DNA of 37,619 nucleotides from NCBI RefSeq assembly GCF_001083785.1, contig NZ_LAVL01000079.1:1-37619 (forward strand), given 5' to 3'. This document shows positions 15,709 to 24,100 of the stretch, piece after piece. The translations under genes and the position numbers were made by a program. Below the pieces are notes generated by a model. That model ran no database searches. It was not told the DNA's origin and saw nothing but the letters and a program-made list of their open reading frames with translations. The DNA comes from Nonomuraea sp. SBT364. GTDB lineage: Bacteria; Actinomycetota; Actinomycetes; Streptosporangiales; Streptosporangiaceae. Numbering within the stretch: position 1 is the first letter of the stretch; each line of letters opens with the position of its first letter.

Positions 15709-15727
15709 CGTGCTCCCCTCGTCCAGA

Positions 15728-16798
15728 TCAGGCGTACCCATCCAGGGGCGCGGGAGGCTCGAACGACGACGTGAGCTCGACCGGCCCGCCCTGCTCGTAG
15801 GAGGCGCGGATGGCGCAGAGGATCTCCACCACGTGCGCGGCCTGCCGCCCGGTGGCCCGGTGCGGCCGGTCCTCGCGGATGGCCGCCGCCATGTCCCGCA
15901 CGGCCCTGCCCCACTCCACGCCAGGGAACGGGGTCCGCGACAGCTCCACCGGACGCGGCGTCTCCCCGAAGGCGGCGATCTCCAGGACGGAGTCGAAGTC
16001 GTGCCAGGAGTGCAGCAGCAGCGAGCCGGTGTCGCCGTGGAACTCCAGCCCCTGCTGCCGGGTGCCGCGGTTGGGCACGTAGAAGTCGCAGGTCAGCCGG
16101 AGCAGCACGCCCCCGTCGAACTCGACGTTGGCCACCACGTAGTCGGGCGTGGTGATCGTGAACGGCCGCCCGTCGAGCCGCACCCGGTCCGGACGCACGA
16201 CGGAGGCGAACGCGGTCACCCGCCTGGCCGGCCCGAGCGCCGTCGTGACGATCGTCAGCGGATAGACGCCCACGTCGAACAGCGGCCCCACCTCGTAGAA
16301 GCCGACCGGATCCGGGTGCCACGTCTCGATGCGGCCCCAGTTGACCTCGCCGTAGACGAGCCTGAGCCGCCCGGCGGCGTTCTCGCGCAGCAGCCTGAGC
16401 GCGTCCTGCTGGGCCTCGCCGAGGAACGTGGCGGGCGCCCCGCCCAGGCGCAGCCCGCTCTTGCCGGCCAGCTCGACCAGCTCGGCCGCCTCCTCGTAGC
16501 GCAGGGCGAGCGGCTTCTCGCTGTGCACGTGCCTGCCCGCCTCCAGGCAGCGGCGGATCACCTCGTAGTGGGCGTGGTGCACGGTCAGGTTCACCACGAT
16601 CGCGACGCCGGGGTCGGCCAGCAGCTCGTCCAGCGACCCGTAGGCGCGCACCCCGTGCACGGCCGCCAGCGCCTCGGCCCGCGCCGGGTCCACGTCCTGG
16701 ACGCCGCGCAGCTCGATCTCGGGATATCCGGCGAGGTCGGCGGCGTAGCGCTGGGCGATGTTGCCGCAGCCGACGATCGCCACTCCGGTGGTCTCCAT
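15728..16798 (-). CDS. Gfo/Idh/MocA family oxidoreductase
   Basis: A 356-residue dehydrogenase with VAIVGCGNIAQRYA (GxGxxA) nucleotide binding, SEKPLALRY (catalytic-site Lys near residue 96), and GPLFDVGVYPLTIVTTAL, where a Tyr replaces the more usual His of the second catalytic pair. It is clearly a distinct paralogue of the other Gfo/Idh gene in this operon, so the two may oxidise and reduce different positions or run opposite steps. ATG 16796-16798 is 2 bases after the TIM-barrel gene stop, which implies coupled translation. The substrate is unknown. Confidence 0.88.
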   Translation of the reverse strand: METTGVAIVGCGNIAQRYAADLAGYPEIELRGVQDVDPARAEALAAVHGVRAYGSLDELLADPGVAIVVNLTVHHAHYEVIRRCLEAGRHVHSEKPLALRYEEAAELVELAGKSGLRLGGAPATFLGEAQQDALRLLRENAAGRLRLVYGEVNWGRIETWHPDPVGFYEVGPLFDVGVYPLTIVTTALGPARRVTAFASVVRPDRVRLDGRPFTITTPDYVVANVEFDGGVLLRLTCDFYVPNRGTRQQGLEFHGDTGSLLLHSWHDFDSVLEIAAFGETPRPVELSRTPFPGVEWGRAVRDMAAAIREDRPHRATGRQAAHVVEILCAIRASYEQGGPVELTSSFEPPAPLDGYA

Positions 16799-16800
16799 GC

Positions 16801-17607
16801 TCACGCCTCCAGCCACTGCCGCAGCCGCTCCCGCGACGTCAGCACCTCGGGGATCGGATCGCGGTCCTCGGGCTCGTGCTCGATGCTGATCGTGCCCGTG
16901 TAGCCGATGCGCCGCAGCTCCTCCACGCACCGCCGCACCGGCACGCAGCCGTCGCCGAGCGCCACCGTGTCGTGCCCGCCGGGCGCGGCCACGTCCTTCA
17001 GGTGCACGTGGAAGATCCGGTCGCCGAGCTCCTTGATCGCGTCGGCGGCGTCGTAGCCGTGCGTGCCGAACCAGCCGGTGTCGAGCGCCGCGCCGATCCG
17101 GCCCCCGGCGTCGTCGCCCATGGCCTCCAGGTACTCCTCGGGGGTGCGCTCGGGGTGGTTCTCCACGCCGAGCTTGAGGTCGTGCTCCTCCAGCGCGGCC
17201 ACCACCGCCTCGCGGTCGGTGCGCAGCACGGGCGCCATCCCGCCGATGACGGGGGCGCCGACGGCGCTCGCGATCCGGCACAGGCCGCGGAAGTACTCCA
17301 CGTCCGCCCCGGCGGACCCGGCCAGGCTGGGTACGGACAGCTCGTGGCCGGCGAGCAGCCCGGCGGCGATCTCCAGATGCCGGTCGGTGGCCCAGGCGGG
17401 GTTCAGGTGGGCGGTCCAGACGTCCATCGAGGTGAAGCCCAGCTCCCCGACCTCGGCGACGATCCGGCCGAACCGCTCGGCGAACCCGTCTAGCGGGGCG
17501 AACCGCTCGTTGGTGACCCGGTCCGCCTCCCCCCAGCCGGGTTCGGGCATGCGGTTGCCGGTCTCCCGGGTGACGAAGTTGGCGCCCATGAACGCGATCG
17601 TGTTCAC
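16801..17607 (-). CDS. Sugar phosphate isomerase/epimerase-like TIM barrel (AP-endonuclease 2 family)
   Basis: A 268-residue protein. Characteristic stretches are LGVENHPERTPEEYLEAMG (metal-binding Glu), GAALDTGWFGTHGYDA, IFHVHLKDVAAPGG (His-x-Lys-Asp) and TISIEHEPEDRDP (C-terminal metal Glu). The family includes xylose isomerase-like enzymes, inosose dehydratase (IolE), and 3-keto-glycoside eliminases or epimerases. In this operon it would process the product of a Gfo/Idh dehydrogenase, for example by isomerisation, dehydration or elimination (inference). GTG 17605-17607 with GAGGAG 4 bases upstream. First gene after the operon promoter. Confidence 0.86.
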   Translation of the reverse strand: MNTIAFMGANFVTRETGNRMPEPGWGEADRVTNERFAPLDGFAERFGRIVAEVGELGFTSMDVWTAHLNPAWATDRHLEIAAGLLAGHELSVPSLAGSAGADVEYFRGLCRIASAVGAPVIGGMAPVLRTDREAVVAALEEHDLKLGVENHPERTPEEYLEAMGDDAGGRIGAALDTGWFGTHGYDAADAIKELGDRIFHVHLKDVAAPGGHDTVALGDGCVPVRRCVEELRRIGYTGTISIEHEPEDRDPIPEVLTSRERLRQWLEA

Positions 17608-17649
17608 ACGTCTCCTCGCGCGATTGCGATTTTCGGAGGCTTTTCAGTG

Positions 17650-17678
17650 AACTTACGTCGCCGCCAGGGTGGCGTCAA
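17650..17678 (-). promoter_or_regulatory. Sigma-70-type promoter of the sugar operon
   Basis: On the minus strand, -35 TTGACG (17673-17678), a 17-base spacer and -10 TAAGTT (17650-17655). The spacer holds the inverted repeat CGCCA-ccc-TGGCG, and TTCAGTGAA (17643-17651) overlaps the -10, so a repressor such as the neighbouring LacI protein could sit here. Transcription would begin about 35 bases before the TIM-barrel GTG. Confidence 0.65.
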
Positions 17679-17734
17679 TGGGGTATTAGGGAGAAAGTAT
17701 CCCTTTTAGTGGAGTCCCGGGTCCGGAGTTTCAT

Positions 17735-17744
17735 TGAAATTTCA
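17735..17744. promoter_or_regulatory. Palindrome TGAAATTTCA, possible LacI-type operator
   Basis: A perfect 10-base palindrome overlapping the stop of the LacI gene, preceded by the overlapping dyad TTTCATTGAAA. The sequence TTTCAGTG recurs at 17740 and at 17642, where it forms TTCAGTGAA over the operon -10. GAAA/TTTC half-sites are common in actinomycete LacI-family operators, so a two-site operator is plausible. This is inference. Confidence 0.4.
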
Positions 17745-18788
17745 GTGCGGAGCGGCCGTCGACGAGCGCACGATCAGCTCATGCGGGAAGATCAGCCGCT
17801 CGGGGGCCGGTGGCGGATCGGAGAGCAGCAGGCGTCCCGCCTTCTCGCCGATCTCCTGCTTGGCCTGGCGGATCGTCGTCAGCCCGGCCTCTTGCGCCGC
17901 GCTGTCGGAGAACCCGACCACCGACACGTCCTCCGGCACCCGCAGCCCCAGGTCGGCGGCGGCGTCGAGGATGCCGAGCGCCAGCACGTCGGTGTTGGTC
18001 AGGACGGCGGTCGGCCGGGGCTCGGCGCGGAGCAGCGCGTGCCCGGCCTCCCTGCCCGCCGCCCGAGAGTTTCTCGACAGCTCGTAGAACGGCACGCCGG
18101 CCCAGTCGAGGCCGGCCGCGACGCAGGCGCTCTCGTAGCCGGCCCGCCGGCCCCGCATCGCCTCGAACGGCGCCGCCCGCTGCCGCGCCGGGTCGGCCCA
18201 GCCGGTGCGGCCGTCGTCGTGCAGGCCCACCATCGCCACCCCGATGCGCCGATGGCCCAGCTCCAGCACGTGCCCCGCGGCCAGCGCCCCGGCGGCGGGC
18301 TCGTCGATGCCGACGAACGGGTGCCCCGGCACGTACGGCTCGTCGACGACCACCATGGGCAGCTTCCTGGCCAGCACCTCCGCCAGTGCGGGATGCCCGT
18401 CGGGCAGCGAGACCACGCAGAAGGCGTCGACCACCGCGTCACGCACCGGCACGGTGCGCCGCTCACCGTGCGGCAGCGGCAGGATGAGCAGCCCGACGCC
18501 CGCGTCCTCGGCGGCGGCGGCCAGCCCCTGGAAGAAGCCGACGGCGTAGGGGTCGGCGAAGGCGTAGGGAAGGGTCTCGCTGAACAGCAGGCCCAGCGCG
18601 CCGGCCCGGCCCCGCCGCAGGGAGCGCGCCGTCGCGTTGGGCCCGGCGTAGCCCAGCTCGTCGGCCACCTCCAGGATGCGCCGGCGCAGCCCGTCGCTGA
18701 GCTGGTCGGGCCGGGAGAAGGCGTAGGACACGGTGGCCCGCGACACGCCCACCCTGTCGGCGATCGTCTGCAGCGTCACCTTGGCCAT
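17742..18788 (-). CDS. LacI family transcriptional regulator
   Basis: A 348-residue regulator. The N-terminal helix-turn-helix is textbook: VTLQTIADRVGVSRATVSYAFSRPDQLS, followed by the hinge helix ATARSLRRG (residues about 53-61), then a periplasmic-binding-protein-like sugar domain (from about 62; ALGLLFSETLPYAF, VVSLPDG, VVVDEPYVPGHPFVGIDE, TAVLTNTDVLALGIL, VSVVGFSDS). It should repress the adjacent sugar operon until a sugar effector binds; the gene is transcribed toward that operon with 134 bases between. The hinge uses R-S-L-R in place of A-x-x-L, and the minor-groove Leu is present. ATG 18786-18788. Confidence 0.92.
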   Translation of the reverse strand: MAKVTLQTIADRVGVSRATVSYAFSRPDQLSDGLRRRILEVADELGYAGPNATARSLRRGRAGALGLLFSETLPYAFADPYAVGFFQGLAAAAEDAGVGLLILPLPHGERRTVPVRDAVVDAFCVVSLPDGHPALAEVLARKLPMVVVDEPYVPGHPFVGIDEPAAGALAAGHVLELGHRRIGVAMVGLHDDGRTGWADPARQRAAPFEAMRGRRAGYESACVAAGLDWAGVPFYELSRNSRAAGREAGHALLRAEPRPTAVLTNTDVLALGILDAAADLGLRVPEDVSVVGFSDSAAQEAGLTTIRQAKQEIGEKAGRLLLSDPPPAPERLIFPHELIVRSSTAAPH

Positions 18789-18810
18789 CGTCCAACCGTA
18801 TCGGAGTCCC

Positions 18811-18839
18811 TTGCGGGAGCCCTCTTAATCAATTAAGGT
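18811..18839 (+). promoter_or_regulatory. Promoter of the 64-residue gene
   Basis: -35 TTGCGG (18811-18816), 17-base spacer, -10 TAAGGT (18834-18839). The -10 lies in the first copy of the tandem palindrome, and the predicted start point near 18846 lies in the second, so a repressor bound there would block the promoter. Confidence 0.55.
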
Positions 18840-18853
18840 CTTAATTGATTAAG
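18824..18853. promoter_or_regulatory. Tandem perfect palindrome operator between lacI-type gene and small gene
   Basis: Two 14-base arms, CTTAATCAATTAAG (18824-18837) and CTTAATTGATTAAG (18840-18853), are exact inverted copies separated by GT. Each arm is itself a palindrome (CTTAAT-nn-ATTAAG), so this is two adjacent dyad sites. It is strikingly AT-rich within very GC-rich DNA. Adjacent AAGGAGG at 18851-18857 is the ribosome site of the small gene. MarR-, ROK- or TetR-like repressors use sites of this size; none is encoded next to it except the LacI regulator. Confidence 0.75.
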
Positions 18854-18861
18854 GAGGTTTC

Positions 18862-19056
18862 ATGGACGCCATGCAGGTTCTGGCTCACCGAACCGCGATG
18901 GGGCACGCGAGCACGCTTCACGAGGCGCTGCCGGACGCGCCGGTGAAGTCCTTCACGGAGAGGCGGCGCGTCCGGGTGCGGCTCGCCTACACGCTCCGGG
19001 TGACGGCCGACAGGCTCGACCCCGCCTGCCCGGGGATGCCGGTCAGCCGATGGTGA
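18862..19056 (+). CDS. Small protein (64 residues), unknown function, under palindromic operator
   Basis: The gene has a perfect ribosome site (AAGGAGG, 4-base spacing) and a promoter/operator immediately upstream, which is why I call it real despite its size. The protein is basic with an amphipathic C-terminal region (RRVRVRLAYTLRVTADRLDP), a pattern seen at the ends of many small actinomycete proteins; it has no membrane segment and no recognisable domain. It converges on the carboxypeptidase gene and overlaps it by 14 bases. Function unknown. Confidence 0.6.
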   Translation: MDAMQVLAHRTAMGHASTLHEALPDAPVKSFTERRRVRVRLAYTLRVTADRLDPACPGMPVSRW

Positions 19057-19882
19057 TCTGGCTGCCGGCGTAGTCCAGCAGCCGTTCCGCGGTGCTGAAG
19101 CGGCGCTCGTTCTGGTCGTTCAGCAGCACGCCGATCACCTGCCTGCCGCCCCGCTCACCCGCGAACAGCAGGCAGAAGCCCGCCGCGCGGGTGTAGCCGG
19201 TCTTGACGCCGGCCACGTCGTCGGCCTGCGAGAGCAGCTTGTTGGTGTTGCGCCAGGTGTGCGCGCGGTGCACGGCGCTCTTCGGCACCCGGTGCACCTC
19301 GCGGCCCACGATCGTGCGGAAGACCGGGTTCGCCAGCGCCCGGCGGGCCAGCTCGACCTGGTCCACGGCCGTCGAGTAGCCGCCGAGGGCCGGCTCGGGC
19401 AGCCCGTCGGCGTTGGTGTAGCGGGTGTCGTCCAGGCCGAGCGAACGGGCGGTGGCGTTCATCTTGCGCACGAAGGCCGCCTTACCCGGCCCGTACCTGC
19501 GGGCCAGCGCGTTGGCCGCGTCCGCGCCCGACGGCAGCATGAGTCCGTGGAGCAGGTCCCGGACGGTGAGCCGCTCGCCCTTCCCGAGCGCCGCCGTGGT
19601 GGCGCCGTTGCTCTTCGCGTGGCGCACGTCCGCGGCGGTCACGGTGACCGTGTCGCCCAGCCGGGCCTCGCGCAGCACCACGTAGGCGGTCATCACCTTG
19701 ACCAGGCTGGCGACCGGCAGGCGGGCCGTCTCCCGCTTGTCGAAGTGGATCGTTCCCGCCGAGTCGACGACGTAGGCGGCCTTCGCCTTCACCGCAGGCG
19801 CGTCGGCCGCGTACGCCGGACTACCGGCTATCAGGACGAGCAGGGCTGAACCTATGCATGCCGCGATTCGCATGCCGAACAT
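19043..19882 (-). CDS. D-alanyl-D-alanine carboxypeptidase (peptidase family S11)
   Basis: A 279-residue exported enzyme with a signal peptide (cleavage near AYAADA, residues 23-28). Active-site motifs: S59-L-V-K62 (VASLVKVMTAY), S118-G-A120 (LPSGADAANAL; Asn is replaced by Ala, as in many actinobacterial members), and VKTGYTRAAG (KTG). It trims the terminal D-Ala of peptidoglycan stem peptides and would act outside the membrane; it lacks the C-terminal amphipathic anchor of PBP5-type enzymes. No clear ribosome site precedes ATG 19882 or the alternative ATG 19873. It lies downstream of the DedA gene on the same strand, 66 bases away. Confidence 0.9.
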   Translation of the reverse strand: MFGMRIAACIGSALLVLIAGSPAYAADAPAVKAKAAYVVDSAGTIHFDKRETARLPVASLVKVMTAYVVLREARLGDTVTVTAADVRHAKSNGATTAALGKGERLTVRDLLHGLMLPSGADAANALARRYGPGKAAFVRKMNATARSLGLDDTRYTNADGLPEPALGGYSTAVDQVELARRALANPVFRTIVGREVHRVPKSAVHRAHTWRNTNKLLSQADDVAGVKTGYTRAAGFCLLFAGERGGRQVIGVLLNDQNERRFSTAERLLDYAGSQITIG

Positions 19883-19948
19883 GGTGACATCAGAACAACC
19901 CGGAGGCGCGCCGAACCCACCCCGAAAGGGGAAAACAACCGGAAAACG

Positions 19949-20458
19949 TCAGCCCACGAGGGTGCGCTTCCTCCTGCGCCGCACCACCAGCGCGACGACC
20001 CCGGCCACGGCCGCCACGGCCAGCACCCCCGCCGTGACGGGCGAGGACGCGGCGAGCTGGAACCAGCCCCAGACCAGCGCCGTCAGCCCGAACCACCACA
20101 TCGGCGCCCAGGTCAGGCAGCCGAGCGCGCTGGCCACGACGTACCACGGATACGACACCCGCAGCGCCCCGGCCACCCACGGCAGCGTGTGCCGCAGCAT
20201 GGGCACCCAGAAGCAGCCGTAGACGGCGAACGCCCCCCACCGCTCGACCACGCGTTCGACCTTCTCGATCCGCTCCCGGCCCACCCTGACGCCGACGCGC
20301 GACTCGTACAGCTTCTCGCCGAGCCTGCGGCCCACCCAGTAGTAGACCTGGAACGCTCCGAACAGGGCGAGGATCAGGATCGCCCCGACCAGCCAATAGG
20401 GGAGCCCGAGCAGGAAGGGGTCGGCAGGCGCGGGGACGGCGAGGACGCGTGATGCCAT
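19949..20458 (-). CDS. DedA family membrane protein
   Basis: A 169-residue protein with about four membrane segments and the DedA signature: FQVYYWVGRRLG, then WGAFAVYGCFWVPMLRHTLPWVAGALRV (the F-x-P-x-x-R...P-x-x-AG motif). DedA/VTT proteins are lipid scramblase/transporter-like and in bacteria support undecaprenyl-phosphate recycling and envelope homeostasis. ATG 20456-20458 has GGGGGAG 7 bases upstream; the frame continues 9 codons further, but that longer start would lie inside the iron box. The iron-box match just upstream suggests repression by an IdeR/DmdR1-type regulator. The protein is shorter than usual (about 200 residues). Confidence 0.83.
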   Translation of the reverse strand: MASRVLAVPAPADPFLLGLPYWLVGAILILALFGAFQVYYWVGRRLGEKLYESRVGVRVGRERIEKVERVVERWGAFAVYGCFWVPMLRHTLPWVAGALRVSYPWYVVASALGCLTWAPMWWFGLTALVWGWFQLAASSPVTAGVLAVAAVAGVVALVVRRRRKRTLVG

Positions 20459-20484
20459 GAGCCGACTCCCCCCACGCCAAACCA

Positions 20485-20503
20485 TTAGGTCAGGCTTACC
20501 TTA
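20485..20503. promoter_or_regulatory. IdeR/DmdR1-type iron box
   Basis: TTAGGTCAGGCTTACCTTA agrees with the actinobacterial iron-box consensus TTAGGTTAGGCTAACCTAA at 16 of 19 positions. It lies 27 bases before the DedA start codon and about 104 bases before the divergent exported-protein gene. Ferrous-iron-loaded IdeR/DmdR1 normally represses from such sites, so expression should rise on iron starvation (inference). Confidence 0.72.
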
Positions 20504-20606
20504 GTTCACCCTTCACGTTACCGCCACAGGCGGGTTGCAAGCGCGTGACAAGCCGCGCTCAATGCTCATGCCCCACTCTGACGGTGAGCGAAGAGGGGTG
20601 TTGACC

Positions 20607-21104
20607 ATGACGACGAGAAGCCGAACGGCTCTGGCCACCGGCACGGCGAGCGCGGCGAAGTTCTTCGTGGCGGCCCTCGCCTTCACCGCCGCCTACGCGG
20701 GCCTGTCCGCCTACGGCGCCGCCAGCTCCGCGCCCGTGCCCCCGCCCGTCCCCGCCCAGGCCGTGACCCTGTCGGCGCGCGAGCTGCCCGCCGCCGTCGC
20801 CGGCGAGATCACCGTCGGGACCCTCGACACCGCGCCGGGCTGCCTGAAGACCTTCCTGGCCCGCACCGTGATCGTCAACCCCGACCCGGCCGCGACCGTC
20901 TCCTACCGCTGGCGGCTGGCCCGCTGGAACCCCGGCACCAACAGCTGGCGCACCTACCTGGTGCACTACTCCGGGTTCGCGGGCGCCGAGGAGAACGCCG
21001 TGTGGGACCCTGCCGTCTCCGCCAACCCCGGCTGGTATCGCGTCGAGCTCAAGGCCGAGGGCCGCGAGAGCGTCAAGAGCGACCGCTTCCAGGTGAGCTG
21101 CTGA
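20607..21104 (+). CDS. Small exported or membrane-anchored protein, unknown
   Basis: A 165-residue protein with one N-terminal hydrophobic segment (SAAKFFVAALAFTAAYAGLS), a Pro-rich linker (PVPPPVPAQAV), and a folded domain of about 110 residues rich in Thr, Trp and Tyr (VSYRWRLARWNPGTNSWRTY). Two cysteines, near the middle (APGCLKTF) and at the very C-terminus (QVSC), could bridge. The domain looks beta-rich. I do not recognise the family. ATG 20607 has AGAGGGG 8 bases upstream; GTG 20598 is a less likely in-frame start. It converges on the AfsR-like gene with a 32-base overlap. Confidence 0.72.
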   Translation: MTTRSRTALATGTASAAKFFVAALAFTAAYAGLSAYGAASSAPVPPPVPAQAVTLSARELPAAVAGEITVGTLDTAPGCLKTFLARTVIVNPDPAATVSYRWRLARWNPGTNSWRTYLVHYSGFAGAEENAVWDPAVSANPGWYRVELKAEGRESVKSDRFQVSC

Positions 21105-24100
21105 CCGAGCGCTGCGCCGCCTCCACCCAGCGCGGCACCCCGACCCGGTGGGCCACCTCCAGCGCCTTGCCGTAGTGCTCGCGCGCGGCGGCGGGCTGGC
21201 CGAGCCGGATCGCGAGGTCGCCCAGCGTCAGCGCCACCGGCCACAGCGCCACGACCCCGGTGCCGGCGCCCGCGATGCGGTCGGCGAACGGCTTCAGCTT
21301 GTCGTAGCAGTCGACCATCCGCTCCCGGTCGTCGAGCAGCATCCCGGCCAGCGCCCGCCACGTCATGGCGAGCTCGTACAGGAAGTCGGGACGCACCGGC
21401 GGGCGGACGGCGGCGACCGCCTTGGCGTCGGCGAGGTGCCCGGCCGAGGCGAGCGCCAGCGCGTAGGCGTCGAGGGTCCACTTGGCGCCGCCCTGGTGTT
21501 TCTCGGCGAGCAGGTCGACCGTCTCGGCGGCCCGCCCGTCGACCAGGTGCAGGCAGAACGTGGTGATCAGCGGCAGGTCCTGGCGGCCCTCCAGCATGCC
21601 CGCCCGCGCCGTCATCCGGGCCGCGTCGCGGTAGGCCCGCTCGGCGCCCGCGTAGTCGCCGGCGATCATCTGCCGCTGCCCGGAGTACCAGGCGTGCACG
21701 GCGGCCGGGGCCGGCAGGTCGTACTGCCGGGCGAGCCGGTCGGCGGCGGCGGCGTGCTCGTCGGCGACGCCGAACTCGCCCCGCGCGGCCGCGCACTCCA
21801 GCAGCACCAGGTGGGCCAGCGCCTGGGTGGCGATCTGTCCCGAGCGCTGGGCGACGTCGAGCAGTTCGCGGCCGATGCTCTCGCGGGTGTCGACGGCCGG
21901 GATGTCGTAGGACTGGCGCAGCCGCCCGCTCAGCGCGACCGCGATCAGCACCGGGTCGCCGCTCTGCCGGGCCACCTCCAGCGCCTCCAGCGACGCCTGC
22001 CGCCCCCGCTCGGGCGAGGAGGAGCCCTCCAGCTCCAGCGCCAGCGTGGTGAGCAGGCTGGCGCGCAGCGACTGCTCGCCCTCGGGCAGCTCGCTCAGCG
22101 CCTTCTCGGTGACGTCCACGATCTCCCACGCGGTGCGGGTGAAGTCACGCGCCATGCCCTTGTGGGGCACCGCGAGCGCCGCCGCGACCCGCGCGGTCAG
22201 CTCCAGGTCGCCCAGCGGCAGCGCGGCGTCCATCGCCTCGCGGCGCAGCAGCCGGGCCGCGGTCATGTCGCCGCACAGCGCCAGCGCCTTGATCCGGCGC
22301 AGCATGAGCTGCAGCCGCTGCTTGGTGTCGCCGCCGGTGCGGTCGAAGGCGGCGATGGCCTGCTCCCACAGCGTCGCCGCCTCGCGGTGCGCGAAACGCC
22401 GCTCGGCCTGCTCGGCGGCCAGCCCCGCGTAGTGCACCGCCTTGTCGGCGGCGTCGGCCAGGAAATAGTGGTGGGCCAGCGCCGCGACGTCGGACGGCGC
22501 GCGCCGCTCGATCACCGCGGCCACGGCGGCGTGCAACCGGGTGCGGCGCAGCCGCGAGGCGTCGGAGTAAAGCGTGTCGCGCACCAGGTCGTGGTCGAAG
22601 CGCAGCAGCCCGGGACCTGGCTCGGTCACCAGCCCGGCCAGCAGCGCCGCCTCGACCGCCTCCACCACGGCGTCCTCGTCGCCGGCCACGTCGACCAGCA
22701 CGTCCACGTCCACGTCACGGCCGATCACGGCGGCCTGCAGCAGGATCTGCTGCGCGCCGGCGGGCAGCCGGGAGATCCGCCGCCGCAGCACGTCACGCAC
22801 CCCGGAGGGCACCCGCGACAGCACCTCGGCCGCGCTCGCCCGGTCGGCCGCGCCCTCGGCGTCGAGCAGGCGTACGGTCTCGCGGACGAAGAACGGGTTG
22901 CCGCCGGTGCGCTCGACGATCGACTCGACGGCGTCCTCGTCGATCTCGCGTACGCAGGTGGCTCTGACCAGCTCGGCCACGGCCTTCGGGGCCAGCCCGG
23001 ACAGGCCGACCCGCACCGGGCCCAGCCTGGCCAGCGCGGCCAGCACGTCGGCCTGCCGGTCGTCGAGCTCGCTCTCGCGGCAGGTGACCACGAGCAGCAC
23101 CCGGCTGGTGGCCAGCAGGCTCGGCAGCGCGCGCAGCAGCGCCAGCGTCTGGTCGTCGGCCCAGTGCAGGTCCTCCAGCGTGAGCAGCACCGGGGCCCGG
23201 CGGGCCACGCCCGCCAGATAGCCGCCGACGGCCCGGTGCAGCCGGAACCCGCCGGACACCTCGTCGTCGTCGGGATCGGGCGCGGCGTCGTCCAGCAGCG
23301 GGGCCAGGAGCTGGGCGTACTCGCCCGCGCCGGTCGCGCCGACGAGGGCGCGCAGGATCTCCACCCAGGCCCAGCCGGGCGGGGTGGCGCTGGAGTCGGG
23401 GCACGCGCCGGAGGAGGTCATCCAGCCGTCGGCGGTGAGCCTGCTCTCCAGCTGGCGCAGCAGCGTGGTCTTGCCCGCGCCGGCGACGCCGGTGACGATC
23501 GCCACCTGGAAGCGGCCGGTGCGGGCGGCGGCCGTGGTCAGCCTCGACAGCTCGGCGTCGCGGCCGACGAACGGCTCGGGCTCCAGCGGCGGCGGCTCGA
23601 TCGGGGTGGCGGGCCGGGGCGGCCAGGTGTCGGCGACCGGCACGGGGCGCGACGGGCGGGGCGCCGGGGCCAGCTCCAGCCCCGGCGCCTGGGCGAGGAT
23701 GTCGGACTCCAGCTTGCGCAGCGCCGGGCCGGGGTCGATGCCGAGCTCGTCGGCCAGGATGCCGCGCGCCCTGCGCAGCGCCGCGAGCGCGTCGCCCTGC
23801 CGGCCGCACCGGTAGAGGCCCAGGCCGAGCAGCCGCCAGCCCTCCTCGCGCAGCGGGTGCTCGGCGGTGAGCGCCTCCAGGTCGGGCACGGTCTCGGCGG
23901 GCATGCCCAGGCGCAGGCCGGTGTCGGCGTGCCGCTCACGGGCCACCAGCCGCAGCTCGGTCAGCCGGTTGACCTCGGCCTCGGCCCACTGCTGGTCGGC
24001 GAAGTCGGAGTAGGGGGTGCCGCGCCACAGGCCGAGCGCCTTCTCCAGGCGGCCGCGCGCGGCCTGCGGGTCGCCTTCGTCCAGGTGCTCGCCCGCGGCC

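Noticed and set aside
18824..18853. Tandem palindrome as a transcription terminator
   Set aside because: It is AT-only in its stems, has no T-run, lies between divergent genes rather than after one, and overlaps a promoter, so an operator fits better.
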